Shown: in pieces, positions 35,201 to 49,480 of the stretch
Position numbering within the stretch: the first letter of the stretch is position 1
Layout: the number at the start of each line of letters is the position of its first letter
Source: Piezodorus guildinii
Lineage: Eukaryota > Arthropoda > Insecta > Hemiptera > Pentatomidae
Direction of reading: 5' to 3'
NCBI GenBank assembly: GCA_023052935.1
Contig: CM041293.1
Coordinates: 169,777,341-169,841,340, forward strand
Length of the DNA stretch: 64,000 nt
Position numbers and translations under genes: made by a program
The notes under the pieces: generated by a model
Told to the model about the DNA's origin: nothing
Databases searched by the model: none
What the model saw: the letters and a program-made list of their open reading frames with translations, nothing else

Positions 35201-38200
35201 TTAAATTATAGGATAAGGATGATGATAATCTTCAACCACTAGTTCACTTTTATAAGGTTCTTAGGAGTTAAACATTCTTTTCCAAAAGATTATCATACAT
35301 CCTGGATCCTGATATTCGCTGGTCACAGTAAAAATTTGCCATCTCGCTTTAAAACGAGCAATAATTTAACAAGGGTACCTTTGGATAGTGGATAAAGTAA
35401 TATCTATGCTAAGGCGGTTAAACGCAATTCAAAACACCTAAATACTCTAAATACTTAGTAAATTTCATAACCTCTATACTTATGCAAAACTAAAGACCCC
35501 AAATCTTACATATGTAAAATATTTAAAAATTATAAATGAAACTAAAATTTTAAAAGTTACTCTGGTAGCAAATCTGCTACTACGTAACGTAAATTATGAT
35601 GTAAAATGTTATGAATTTTAAAAAATTTAATTTGACAAAAAAAAATTAATTATAAAAATAGGTTCAAAATTGAATTGATTAAAATTAGATTTATGAAAAA
35701 GTAAATAAGAAATTTATTTGAAAAAAATATGAATATTGAAATTGATAATTGATATGAATACCTATAATTAACTTGAAAATATGATTTATCTGAAAAGCTT
35801 TTTCCAACTAGCTAATAATGTTACTTTTGGTTAAATCCCAAATACAATTGTTTGAAACTAATAAAGGTCATGTTTCCCGGAACTAAAAATTTAAATTATT
35901 GAACATTTGTAGATCAAAAATATCTAGAATAGAGGAAGTAGTACTTTAAGATAGTTATTAATTTAACATTGATTAACTATGTAAAATATGTCTAAATAAC
36001 CCAAGGTCTATGAAATATAAAGATATTAATTAAATGTGGGAAAAAAATGTTATTATTGAACTATAAAATTGTGATCCTATCATCCGACTATAATAACTCT
36101 AACAACACATATTTAAAAAGAAAAAAAATTTTTTTTTTATAAAAATATTTAGATAAAAGAAATATAAATCATAAATATACATTACATTAAAAACAAAGAC
36201 CTAGCGCTTAGACTAATTTTAAGGTGTCAAAATATAAATTAATAATTCAATAAAAGATTAAAATTATAAATTCGTGAAAATTGTACGTCCTTATAATTTT
36301 AAATTAAAAGTAATACAATTTTAAAAATTAATTTAAAGTTTAAAAACTTGAAATCAGACATGATTACAATATCATTTTAATATATTCCTCACTTTTCTTT
36401 AGATTAAATATTTCAAATTTACAACGGTGGAAAATATTTAGAACAGTTAATTAGCAAACAAATTTGTATTCAACAATTTCACACACTTATATATTTATTA
36501 TTCAACTTTAATTAGTTAATAAATCCAGTTTATTTATCTTGAATAATTTTATTCAAAAAATTAAATAAATCTAATTTATTAGAATTTCTCACACTCAACA
36601 TTATTCAAAAGCACAATTCTACTAATTCTTTCAGAATTTATATTCTATTTATAAAAAACTACTGGAAATCCTGTATTTACATACCGACTTGTTTTAAATT
36701 TTCGAATACTTTTTTTGAAAAAAAATAACAAAAAATAAAATCATTATAATTAATTGACTGAATACATTTTTATTTAATAGAAATGGATAAAATGTTATAT
36801 TTCTTGATTAAGATAAGATAGATTTGCTACAAAATAAAGACTACTTTTGTTTCAATCAAACTTATGATTAATGCTGCTGAGGTTAAAACCAATTCAAATA
36901 GTGTTTTTGTGAAAGAAATTAGCTAGCTGTAAATATCTAACTAATATTTCATAAATCTAAATAGCTATAATTTATTATGGAAAAATTTAGCAAATTATGC
37001 ATAGAAGAGGATTTTAAAGCTAGAAATAAGTTGATAATTAGCAATCAATGAGGTTAAGTTCATCTCCGTTCGGAATTCTCAACGACACTTAAATTTATGA
37101 ATATTATTGAAATTGAATTAAAGATTTAATAAATTTCGTATAGTGATTTTCCGCTAATCATTCATCACTTGGCACCTTTTGAACATTAGGTAAAATTTAT
37201 ATTAATAATTTCAAAATTTTATATAATAAACAGATAATAAATTGTGTAAATTTTTACCATAAACTTAGTTTTAAAAAAAGAACGTTAGGTAAAATAATAA
37301 TGTTCTAATAAAATTTAATTCATAATTAATAAATTTTAAAATTTTGATCGTATATATTTCTTTTATAAAAAAAGTTTTAAACAAAAATTAATGTTTGAAA
37401 ATTTGAATCTTTTTAAAAACAATTACTAATAAATACGTATCTTCAATTTTTTGTTTAAAATTATTTAATTTTACAAACTTATGGATTTTGAAAATAAATA
37501 TGTTTCACTAAAAAGCAATTATATCCTCAAGATAGTCACTTTTACTAATATCCAGTTTTATTCTATTTAACAACATAAATTATAATCATTATTTCCCATT
37601 TAGTCTAAATCAACTCTTTAAAAATCATCCAACATGAGTCTAGTTCTTATTCTTTACCGAAAATTTTATATACTTATTTACAAGTACTCCGTAAAGATTA
37701 TGCATCTTTTTAAATTTCACTTAGCCTTAGATGCTTTTCTGATATTATTTTTTAAATTTTAAAAATGCAAATAAGGGTCAATCCTGCTGATTGAACTTGC
37801 TAAAAGAGTCACTTGACATGAACAAATCATTTTCATCAAAGTATATTAATATAAGGCTTTCTTTAGCAGAAAAATCCTTGTTAAGTCGGTAAACTGTATG
37901 CTACAACACTTCTATGCAAATACAGTGTAAATGAAATGGCCCAGTTTTAATAAAAATCACTTTTCATCTTAGACTTTAGTAGTCTCAAAGTTTGTTAAGC
38001 GCAAGATTAAAAGCTAAAACCCAGCCAGGTTCAACAATTCAAAACTTTTAAACTTCAACTTGTAAGTAAACCTTGCATACCAAGTCTAAACCGCAAATTA
38101 CCATTAAAAATGCTTTAAATGATATAAAAAGTTATAAAATTTAATAGTAACCTGATAGTCAAAATTAAATCATAAAACGTAAAAATAGTATATAAATTAT

Positions 38201-41200
38201 GAAAACACTAAAAAATAAATTTATAAAGTAGAATTCTAAAAATTTAAATGATACAAGAAAAATTTTGAATAAAAAATAAATTTATGAAAAAATTATGAAT
38301 TATGAAAAAATATGAATTTGCTGAAAAAATTGTTACTGGATAAATTCAAAATTAAAAAAAAATGTTAGAATTTTTTGATTTTGACGATTTCCTAGCATAA
38401 TAATATGATTTAATTTTTAATTCTCATATTAGAAAAAAAATGGAAGTATTATGCTTAGAACAATTTTACCTAAATGAACTTAAGATAAAGTTTATCTTCT
38501 GGACCCTTAAGGTATACTTTTAAGAAGTTATGTTTGGTGGAATTTCTGTTTTTAAACCTATGAAATTTTAAAAAAAATTGTCATGAAACTACATTCAACA
38601 TTCAAAAGTCTAAGTTTTTTTTAGAATCTAAACAATTTTGTATTTTCTTATAAAATCATACAAAAATTAATAAAAACAAAGAATATCTAAATAATACAAA
38701 AAATTTAAATGTTTAAAAAATGAAAAAAAGTAAATTGAAACTAAAAATATAAATAGTATATGCATCAATTAATAACATAGTCTATAAAAAAATATTCAGA
38801 GTATCAAACAAACTTGAAATTAAAATATTCTACAGAATTAAAAAATATATAACTTATTTAATAACAGTAATATTCCATTTAATTACGTTGATAATTTAAA
38901 TTATAAATGATCAAAAAAAAATCTGGATCCTAATAAACTAAATTCAAAAATATTCATAGTAATTCATTTATATGAAAAAAATATAAAAATAAGTTAAAAG
39001 TTGTAAATTATATATTTAATTACAAAATTATAATAAAATTTATTTACATTTATCAATTAATAAAGCAAATTTTTAAAAATATTCATTAAATTATTTAACA
39101 ATTTACTTTATGTCAAAAAGTTTTTAATTACAAACTGAGATTTAACACAGTAATTTTTCCTAAATTATTACGATTTTCAATCTTGTCTAAAATAACATAA
39201 TAAAACATTTTTCATTTTATTGTGCTTTATTACAAAGTTACACTTAAATTGCTTTCTGATAAAATTTCTACTTAAATAATCAAAAAAATACATCAAACTA
39301 TAATAGTTCATTTTTGATTCGAATAATTATAATAGTAATTAAGCTATCTGTGATAAATTACTCTTAAAGTGTATCAAAAACTACTCATTGCTTTCCTTAA
39401 AATTATTATTTTGAACGTTTATCAAAACAAATTTATAGGCCATTTTGCTGAATAAATTCACTTAATTAAGAATTTAATACTACTAAATACTTTAATTAAA
39501 AAATAAGATTATTTTCTATGGTCAGGTTCAAAAACAAGTCAAATTTTGAAATACAGACTTTAAAGTGGAATTAATTTCTATGAAGTGGTTGGTGGGGCTA
39601 CTTCGCTTTATAAAACTGTTCCTCACTTTAAAAACTGTATATTTCATAAAGTATCTATGATATATTAAAGTAGATATCATGCCACGTTTCACCGTAATTA
39701 ACCCTTTAATATTGGATAGTGAGATGCTTATTATTTAATCATTTATAAATCAAAATATTAAAATGTGTAAAATTTTTAGGACTTTAAGCTTTTTAAAAAA
39801 AGATGAACAAATATTCGAATACCTAAATAGTGTTATGATAAACGATATAATTTTAAAATTTTAGTCTTGTCCTTATTAATAAAAATATAAAATTTAAAAA
39901 TTTTGAAATTGAAAAATTTGAATTATAATTTATACAACAACTGAAAAAAGATTTCTCAATTTTGATTGCTAAAAAATTATGATTTTTAATTTGAATTTCT
40001 GAAAATTTAATTTGTAAAAAAAACAATGTAAGTTTTTTGTTAGAATCGATTTACTTTATTAATTCCTACAAAATATTGTTCTTTATTTTTTAGAAAATAC
40101 ATATCCTTACCTAAATTCTAAAATTTAATTATCTGTAAAAACCCTATAAAATTCAAGTATGTATTTCGTTTCTTAAATTTTTAAACTTAACCTTGTAACA
40201 TAAAATGCAATTGCCTTTTAGACTTTGCTACTTATGGTTTATCTTTAAATTTCTTTATAAATTAAAATAGAAAAATATGTTTAAGCTAGAAACCGGATAC
40301 TTAAAACCAATATCAGGTACAATGGAAAAAAAATTATTTTTATCTAAAAGATTTCAACCTTGGATACATTTATTAGTAAAATGTGTAACGCATTAATTCT
40401 GATTTACAGCAACTTAGGGTGATATATCTGAAAAAAGTAAATAGCATAAAGGTTAAAAACGAAACTAACATGTTATCATTGGCAACTGGTAGTGCATCTA
40501 AATTTAAAGGGTTAAAAAAAATCTGAAATGCAACAGATTGTCAAAATTTTTAATAATTCCAACTCTAAACCATACAAAATTAAATCGCTACCGTCGTTAA
40601 GAATTAAGTACGAGATCACAAAAAAAATTGTTCTAAATTTAATTAGCAAAATATATAAATAATTAAATGAAAAAAAGATTAAAAAAATAATTTAATTAAA
40701 AATTATAAATTTATAAAAAATTAAATTGACTGAAAAATTGATTTAAAATTATGAATTTATAAAAAATTTAATTGACAAAAAATATTTATAAAAAAAAATT
40801 GATTATAAAATTTTTTAAATTAAATTTACTTTATAAAAATTTTTATGGAAATTTGTTATTTTGAAACCCATTCCACTTATACTTAATTCTGTTCATTTGG
40901 ATCTGTTTCCCTAAAAAAAAAAAAAATAACTTCGATTATTAAATTTAACTTGGAACAGGTAAGAATTAATTAGGGTACTTTAGCATTTACTTTTGAAGAA
41001 TAATTATAAAAAATTATCTTGTACATATAATGGTATACTTTTTGATATTTAAAACTGATGAATTCTGATTTACCAACTCACATTTAAAACGAAAAATGAT
41101 AATTCAAACTAACAATTTACAATTTAAAATCAATTTCTAATACTCTGATGAAAAAAAAGAATTTTGAAGTAATTATAACAATAAATGTAATAAATTAGAA

Positions 41201-43589
41201 ATAATATAACAAAAATTTATTAAAATATTAAAAAACTAGATGTCTCTCAGTATTAGTAGTAAATATATAAGTAATTATCAAAAAAATGTGATATTTAAAA
41301 AGATAATTTACATATTTAAAAAAATATGACTGTAGACTTTTCCGTTCCAATTTATCACACTCCCCACATTACTTCGAACATGATGAACAAATTTTTTATT
41401 CAATATTTATAAAAATATAATAATCCATATAAATCACTTTCTATTTAAAAAAGAAATAAAAATAGTTTTAAGGGTAGGTAGTAAATAAAATAGTTAATTT
41501 CTTTTATAATATATAAATTAAAATACCTATAAAATTTTACAATTATTACTTTTTAATAAAAAAAAAAATTATCAAATATTATTAATAATAAAATCTTCAA
41601 AAGACTTTGATGGCAAACGTTTATAAATCTCTCTTTGTCCTTGTATTCGTTTGATATTTATTTTACGACGTGAAGAGAATAAAAAAAATTATATGTTTAA
41701 AAATAATTGAATGATATAATGTTCAATTTGGTTAATTAAGAATTTAATTTTTGGAAGAAATTTTACTTAAAATTGTTCATAAAAAAATAAATAATCCTAT
41801 CTTAGATTCAATATAACGTTCTTCAAGTCTCCCTCAACATATCTCGTCTCTGTTAGCCCGATCATATTTGAAAAACCCATTTTTAGCCGACTACCATTTA
41901 AATTTAATTTCACCTTCTAAAGTAAAAAAATAAAATTTTTTTGAAAATTTTTATATTATAAAATGATAATTTGCAAAAAAATATAATCTAATAATTATAA
42001 ACATCACTAAGCATGGCTCTTTATGGTCCAATCAAAAAATGCAGTATGGCATAAAAGTAGAGATTTTAAGCAAGGTAGGATTAACTGATTAGACACAGGG
42101 ATGGGGCCTGTCTCCGCTTCATTCTCCCCTTCCCCACCATTCTACCTGAATTGATAATTTGTTTAATAAATAATTTATAATTTTATTTAAAGCGTATATA
42201 GCAACTTTCATTTATAGATCAATAAAAGCTAGGGGGTTTAGAGGTGGCGGGTTCAAAATAACAATTTAATTTCCTTTTATTACTAAAAGTTATAAATACG
42301 GTGTAATTTTTGTCAAGTTAAAACAAAAACTTTTTAAAAAATTTTAAAAATTATTAATTGACTCTCAAAACTTCAATAAACCATATTTAAAACCTTTTCA
42401 TTTTGGATTAGATTACATATTGTTATTGAAAAAAAAATTTATTAAAAGTTTGGTAGAGATTAAAATTTAATGTATAAATCAAATTGAATAACAAAATTTA
42501 ATTTTTACTATTTTACAAAAAATTAATTCGTTAATTTTTCTGTTAAAAAATTATATTTTAAAATTTCATTTCAAAATGAATTTACTTTTAAAAAATTATT
42601 CAAATACTTTTTAATTGTTTATAAACATAAATTAAAAAAATGTTTTGAAATAGATATTGAAACATAAATTTCCCCTTTCTAAAAAATTTAAAATCAGTTA
42701 TTAGTTTTTCCGCATATTGAAATTTTTAAAAAGGTATTTTGCAAAAGCAATTGCCACCGTTAAGCCTTAAACATAAATTTTTATTAGCCTATACCGAGAC
42801 TTTATCAAAAAGTTTAATGTTAGGTCTTGTGGGTAATAATCGGATATTTCAAACACCTAGATGGTATTTGATTATAAATTACCGATTATTAAAAAGGAAG
42901 GCTTTTTGTTTAGAACAATTCTGGTTTTCGTTCATAAAAGCATGCACTATCAAACGAGATATTCCGAATTGAGAAACTTTAAATGCAAATAAACCGAATC
43001 AAAAATTAAGCATACATTATAGTGCAAAACAGATCTCGCTATGAACTTTAAAACCATCACTATTGAAATTAATCAAAAGTTTTGAATCTCAAAGACATTA
43101 GTAATTTAAAAAATTACAACCCTTGCTCAACTTAAAATAACTTAAAATGGTACAAGAAATTTTGAAATTGACTAAAAAATTATAATTGATTAAAATTTGA
43201 ATTTACTATAAAAATTATAATTTGAGTAAAAAATGCTTGGAAAACCCTAAAAAATAAATTTTAGTTCATAATTTTCAAAAATAGTTATAACCCTTCTTTC
43301 AACTTGCACAATGTTTCCAAAATTTACAACCGGAAATTTATTCAGAACAGGGTTTCCCCCAAAAAATTTTTTCGCTATTCCTCTCTTAAAAAACACAATA
43401 TAATTTAAAAGTACATTAAAATAGGGAAATAAAGTTAATAAAAAATAAATTTTAATAACCCCCCTGGTTGTAAAATTTCTATCAAAAAAATCTTACTACC
43501 CCTTACAAAATATTTTAAATTTTAGTTTTAAAAATTTTCTTTTTCATTAACACAAATCCCACAATATCTTTTAAAAAAATAAATTCTTT

Positions 43590-44210
43590 TAATCAAAATA
43601 TTATAAATAAAAAAACATAATTTATGAAAAAGTTCTCTCCCCGCCTCAAATCCGGGTTTTCCAAAACACATCCCCGTAGTTTTTGGCCCCTTGAACTTCT
43701 TTTTTCGGGATATTATCTTTTTCTCTTCCTAAAAAAAACAAAAAAAAAAACTTTAAAAATTCCATTCGTAATTAAAGTTTAATTTAACTGGGAATTACGA
43801 TGTTAGATTAATTTGGGGAAAGAAGAAATGTTTTATTTTTTGGAAGGAAAATAAATTAATAAAAAATCACAATCACTATACAAAAAATAAATAGGGATCA
43901 CCATTTTGTGATTCCAAACCATGAACGGGGGGGATAAACCCGATTGCTTTTTTCCAATCTCTGCATCTCTCGGGGAAAGGCCCCCGTTCTTTGCCAAAAA
44001 ATCCCCAAAGGAGCCATTGCTTTAACCATATTTAAAATCTTCAATTTCCGACCTTAGAAAAAAACAAATAAAAAATTGTTATGGAAAAATTTTGTGTTGC
44101 AAAAAAATACATAAATTTAAGGGAAAATAAATTACTTTAAACAAATTTTTAAATAAAAAACTTCAATCAATTTTAGGGGTTTCCCTTTTATGGGCCATAT
44201 TCAGAAAATA
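43590..44210 (-). pseudogene. Degraded consensus copy of the array gene (unit 12)
   Basis: Recognisable exon 3 (43,590-43,732), exon 2 (about 43,900-44,055, retaining the landmark ccaatctctgcatctctcgg) and exon 1 (about 44,163-44,205). Its promoter follows at 44,280-44,350 (ggtgggggccgttccttccc). Frames are destroyed by dropped bases and runs of C and G. Confidence 0.6.
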
Positions 44211-46829
44211 GCTCAAGGGATGGGCACTGAAGTACTAAATATTCTTTTTAAAAGCAAGTTTGGGGAAATTTAAAATTTGGGTTTTATTAGACAAAAGGGG
44301 TGGTGGGGGCCGTTCCTTCCCCCTTCTCATTGGCTCCCTCTTCCCCCCCACTCTACTTTGAATCAACTACTTTAATAATTTGCTTAATTAAAATATATTT
44401 TAATAAAAATATTTAAATTTAATACCATATAATATCAACATTTTTATTTAAAAATATACAATAAAACCTTACCGTTTTAAGGGGGAACGGTAGGGGTCAA
44501 AATTTTACAATTACGAATTTTCCCTTTTTATTTAAAGCATAAAGATATAAAATGGTTAAAATTTTTTTCTATAATTTTTGCTTTTTTAAAAAAAAAAAAA
44601 AAATGTTTTTCAAATTTTAAATTTTGTTTGCTAAAAATTCCCAACAAGCACTATTTTTTCTAAAAACTTTTCATTGAATATCGTATTTCCTCATTTTCCT
44701 TGAGTTTGGGCCCAAAAATAGTTTTTAAATTTTAACGAAATGAAAATTTTTAAACATTTTAATTTTTTACAAACCCAAAAAATAAAACATATCTTTCCAC
44801 CTTTTTTTCCTTTTTTTTTAACAATTTTAATTTTTTTGCAGTTTTTTTTAAACCCATTTTTGTTTTCAAAGAAAAATAAATAATTTCCCCATTTTTTCAA
44901 GATCGACTTTAACTTCCCAAAGAAAACCCTACCAAATGATCTCATTTTTATTGTTTTTCCCAACAATAATTTTTTCATAATAACCATAAATTTCACCAAT
45001 CCAAAAATTTTAAATTTCCCCTTTTTTTAAAAAATTATCAAAAATTCCCCCTTTTCTAATTTTCCGTATTTTTTATTTTTTTTAAATAAAAAGGGATTTT
45101 ACTCCCAAAAGCTTTAAAAACAAATCGGCGTTTAAATTTGCCCTTTAGCATAAATTTTCTACCCCCCTTAAACAATACCCTTTATCTTAAAAAATTTTAA
45201 AGGGTTAAATTTTGTTAAGGTCACTTTTTTAAAAACCCCAAATTTAAACCCCTTGTAAAGATCCGGGGTCCCCGTGGATTCATAAAAATTTTTTACCCAA
45301 GTACATCTACTCAAGGGCCCCCTTTTTCTTTTAAGTAAAAACCCTTTTTATTTTCCCTTTTAAAAATTTTATGCACCATACTCCACATAAGCATAAGGGT
45401 TTAAATTAATTGCCCACCCGGGGTTAAACCCCCAGATTCAAACATTTTAAATCTTTTCCCCCAAAATGCTACATAACCCCTTCCTCTTAAGGCCCAAAGC
45501 AAAAACAAACATCCTATTTTTTCCCAATACTTTTAAAAATTTTTTAAGGGAATTTAAAACCCCTATTAAAAAAACCTGGTGGGAAAATTAAAACCCCCCA
45601 TGATTAACTATAACAAAAATGCTTAAAATTTAAACACAAAATTTAAAAAAATTTTAATTTTTTAAACAAAACCTTTAAATTAACTGAAAAAAATGAAAAA
45701 AAATTTAAAATTGTAAAAAATTTAATTTATTGAAAAATTTAATTGACAAAAATTTTTTAAAATTTGACTAAAAAAATTAAAACTTATAAAAAAATTATAA
45801 TTTAAAAAAAATTATAAATTTACTGAAAAAAATAAATTTAAAAAAAAACATATTGAATATTGAAATCTTTTTTAACTTTTTATAAAATTTTCCCTAAAAT
45901 TAAAAAAAAAGTTAGGGAAACTAATTTATTTTGGAAAACCCCTTTTTTCCCCTAACCAAAAATAATTTACAATATCCAATTTATTGATTCTTGTTCACCC
46001 CCTTTTTGGAAAACATCAAAAAAGGTATTTTGGGATTTTTCTTTTAAACCTTGAAGCCTTAGGTAACAAAAAAAGTTTCCCCTTTCACCCCCAGGTCCCC
46101 AAAAGGTATACTTTTATCAGAATTTTAATTTTTGTGGGACTTTTTCTTTTAAAAAAAATTGATAAAAAATTATTTTAAAAAACCCCAAAATAAAGGGACC
46201 TATAATTTATTAAAAAAAAGAACCCCAATTTATTAAAAAAAAAAAAAAAGTTTTTTTTGTTGAAATCTAAACAGATTTTATCGTAGGTTAAAATCACTAA
46301 ATAACTAACAACTAATGAAAAAGCAAAAATATTCCAGAAGAAAACAGACCAAAACTTTTTTAATATGTAAAAAATAATCTAATAAAGGGAAATGAAAAAG
46401 CAAAAATTATTAAATTTACTTTAAAAAACCATGAATACTCGTTAATTTTAAATTTAATATATATCTTTAAAAAAAATTTAAAGTTCAAAAAAAAAAGCAA
46501 AATCCCAAAACATAATTTACTTTCCAAATTTAAATAAAAATTCTAAACCCCCGTTCTTACAACATTACAAATTTTCCAAAAATTTATCATCCTTTGGGAA
46601 ATTTTAATTCGTGTGGATACCAAAAAAAAATTTTCTCTATTCCATTTAAAAACACACAGCAATTTTTTACAAAGAATTTTTAGGGAAAAAAAGGATTAAT
46701 AAAGAATCTTTTAAATTTAAGGGGGGTTTATTTTTTCTATTAAAAAACAACTTACTAAAAACGTACAATAATATATTTAAATTTTATAAAAATTTTTTTA
46801 ATTTTTTTAAAACAAACCACAAAATCTTT

Positions 46830-47503
46830 AATAAAAAAAAAATTGCTTAATCAAATTATTTAAATAAAAAAATATTTATTGAAAAAGGTTTCTCTCCCCT
46901 GGCAAAGTCCCGCGTATTCCCCAAAAACACCGTCTCTTTGTCCCCTTTTAACTTTTTTTTCATATTTTACTTTTTTTTTGAAAAAAAACAAAACAAAAAA
47001 AAATTAAAAACCATTCGTAATTAATAGTTCAATTGTAACTTTGGAAGTTAACGATGGTTAGATTAAATTAGGGCTAAACTGAAGAAATGTTTTATTTTTT
47101 GGAAGGAAAATAATATACGATAAAAAATCACGAATCACTTGACTACAAATAATAAATAGGTACTCACCATTTTGTGATTCTCCAATCTCATGAACTGGAT
47201 GCATAACTCTGAGTGCTGCCTGTTCTCCAATCTCTGCATCTCTCGGATGAAGAGGCCTCGTTCTTTGCTCGAAAGAAATCCCAAAGCGTAGCCGATTGCT
47301 TTAACCATATTCAAAATCTTCCAATTTTCCTGAATCGCTGCTGGAGAGACTAAAAACAAAATAAAATTTAGTTATGAGAACATTTTGTAGTGATGCAAAT
47401 AAATAGTAGCACTAGAATTTAGAGGAATATAAATTACTTAAGCTAAATATGTTGAAATAAAATACTTACAATCAATTTGAGCGTGTCTCCTTCTATGGTC
47501 CAT
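46830..47503 (-). CDS. Array gene copy 13 (exons 1-2 clean, exon 3 in degraded sequence)
   Basis: Exon 1 is 47503-47470 and exon 2 is 47349-47168, both with intact GT-AG sites. Compared with copy 1, the junction codon is TTC instead of TTA, giving Phe at residue 12 in place of Leu. Exon 3 should lie at ~46,830-46,980 but falls in the unreliable consensus (gtttctctcccctggcaaag is still visible), so it cannot be judged intact or broken. Confidence 0.55.
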
Positions 47504-48164
47504 GATGTGCAGAAAAATATAGCTCAAGGTATGGTACACTGAAGATAGCTAAGGAGATATTACTTTAAGAAGCAAGGTATGGGAATTAAGCATTGGTTCT
47601 ATTGAGGACAGTAAGGGATGGTGGGGGACCTGTCTCCTTCCCGGCCTTCTCATTGGCTCCCGTCTTCCCCCACCACTCTACTTTGACATCAATTCTACTT
47701 GTAATAATTTGCATTTAATTAAAATATATTTTAATAAAAATATTTAATATTCAATACTCAGTATAATATGCAACATTTTCTGATTTAATAAAGTATACAA
47801 TAAAAAGACCTTAGGGCGCGTTTTAGAGGGTGAAGCGGTAGCGGGTCAAAAGTATTACGAATTACGTAATTTCCCATTTTTATTAATGCATAAAAGATAT
47901 ATAAATATCCGGGTGGTAAAATTTTTGTACGGTCATATATTTTAGCTTTTTAAAATAAAAAAAAAAAAAAATGTTTTAACAAATTAATTAATTGTTTGCT
48001 GAAAAATACTCTCCCAATCAAGCACTATTTGTTTCATAACAACGTTTTCATTTTGAATATCGTATTTCCTCAGTTTTCCTTGTAGTTGGTCCTAAAAATA
48101 GTTATTTAAATTTTAACGAAACGGTGGAAGAGGGATTTTGAGAACATTTAGTAATGTGTTATAC

Positions 48165-48527
48165 AACCAAAGCTGAATAGACAACGTATATCTTTCCACA
48201 GTCTTGGTTGCGCTTATGTTTAACATTTAATTTATTCGCAGTTTTTTCTACTTCTATTTCTGGCTTTTCATACAGAAAAAGTAACACTAAGCTTTCCCTA
48301 TTTCTGTCTAAGAATCCGAACTTATCAACTTCTCTCAAAGAAAGTCAGCCCTATCCAACACTGACTACTCAGTTCTTTATTTGTTTATCACCGAACAATA
48401 ATATTTTCATAATAACCATGTATTTCAGCACGAGACTCATCTGTAAAGATTTAAATTCATCACCCTTCTTTTTAAAAAATGTATCAAACATTCAGCCTAT
48501 TCTCTAATTGCCTTTCCTGCTGAATGA
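48165..48527. repeat. Repeat R inside array unit 13
   Basis: Essentially identical to 17067-17429, at the same place in the unit. Confidence 0.75.
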
Positions 48528-48537
48528 TTTTTATTAT

Positions 48538-49088
48538 ATTTTTATAAACAAGGATTTTTACTCCCCAAAAGCAAATATAGGGCCATCTGCTGGTTTTGAA
48601 CTTTCGACCTTAAGCATAGAGAGCTGTTATGCTAGCCACTACTCAACAGATGACCCTTTATGCATTCAAAAAGTAGTTAAGGATTAATATGTCTAAGGTC
48701 ACGGGTTCAAACCCGGCAGATTCAAACACCTTGTTGAATGTATCCAGGGTCACCTGTGGTGCAGTGGCTAGCATATCATTCTTCTATCCACTAGATAGCG
48801 AGTTCATACCTGGCAGATGGCCCTATATTTGCTTTTAGGGAGTAAAAATCCTTGGTTATTTCGTCCTTTAAAAGAGGCTGTTATGCTAGCCACTACTCCA
48901 CAGGTGATCCTGGATGCATTCCGCAAGGTGTTAAAGTTAAATATGCCCATGGCCACGGGTTCAAACCCGGCAGATTCAAACACCTTGTTAAATGCATTGA
49001 GGGCCACCTGTGGAGTAGTGGCTAGCATAACAGCCTTCTCTGCTTAAGGTCGCAAGTCTAAAACCAGCAAATCATCCTATGTTTGTGC
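48538..49088. mobile_element. tRNA-like SINE cluster, unit 13
   Basis: Same arrangement and nearly same sequence as 17440-17990. It is a fixed part of the array unit, not an independent insertion. Confidence 0.7.
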
Positions 49089-49316
49089 ACCACAGATGAC
49101 TCTTAAAAGATTTATTAAGTGGAACTCTTCAAAGATCCCTATCTAAAGTAAACCTGGATAGGCAAAACTTAAGACTCCCGCTGCACCGTCGGATTAAGCA
49201 TAGTAACATAAAGTGGCGTTAAATGGATAAACGACAAAAAGTTTTAATAAAAATGTTAAGTTCTTGGTAGCAAAACTTCATTAAATTAACTGTATAAAAT
49301 GGGTACAAGAAATTTT

Positions 49317-49480
49317 GAAATTGACTAAAAAATTATGAATTTGATTGAAAAAATTATGAATTTGACTGAAAAAATTATGAATTTGACTGAAAAAATTATG
49401 AACTTGACTGAAAAAATTATGAATTTGATTGAAAAAATTATGAATTTGACTGAAAAAATTATGAATTTGACTGAAAAAAA
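49317..49480. repeat. 20-bp minisatellite, seven copies, unit 13
   Basis: The same copy number and variant order as at 18222-18385, without the single-base losses seen there. Confidence 0.9.

Larger units (their letters stand above)
18440..46985. other. Degraded consensus of array units (probable assembly artefact)
   Basis: Aligned by eye with clean units, this stretch drops bases, preferentially G and C, and stretches or merges homopolymers. For example, 43,680-43,740 reads cccgtagtttttggcccctt where clean copies read accgtagctctttggtcccttg. Landmarks of each unit remain in order but units are shortened to ~2.2-3.3 kb. The right boundary is abrupt at ~46,985, after which the sequence is >99% like the 50.8-kb copy. 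I see no independent gene here. Frames such as 19,424-19,693, 34,742-34,972, 42,739-42,972 and 44,691-44,999 are by-products. Confidence 0.8.

Noticed and set aside
42739..42972. 77-codon plus-strand ORF
   Set aside because: Corresponds to a degraded SINE cluster; the clean cluster at 17.44-17.99 kb does not encode it.
44691..44999. 102-codon minus-strand ORF, Lys/Phe-rich
   Set aside because: Created by dropped bases and merged homopolymers in a degraded copy of repeat R and neighbouring unit sequence; the clean unit has no such frame.
18440..46985. Biological hypermutation or RIP-like decay of repeats
   Set aside because: Changes are mostly deletions and homopolymer stretching, not directional C-to-T substitutions, and the outer copies are untouched.
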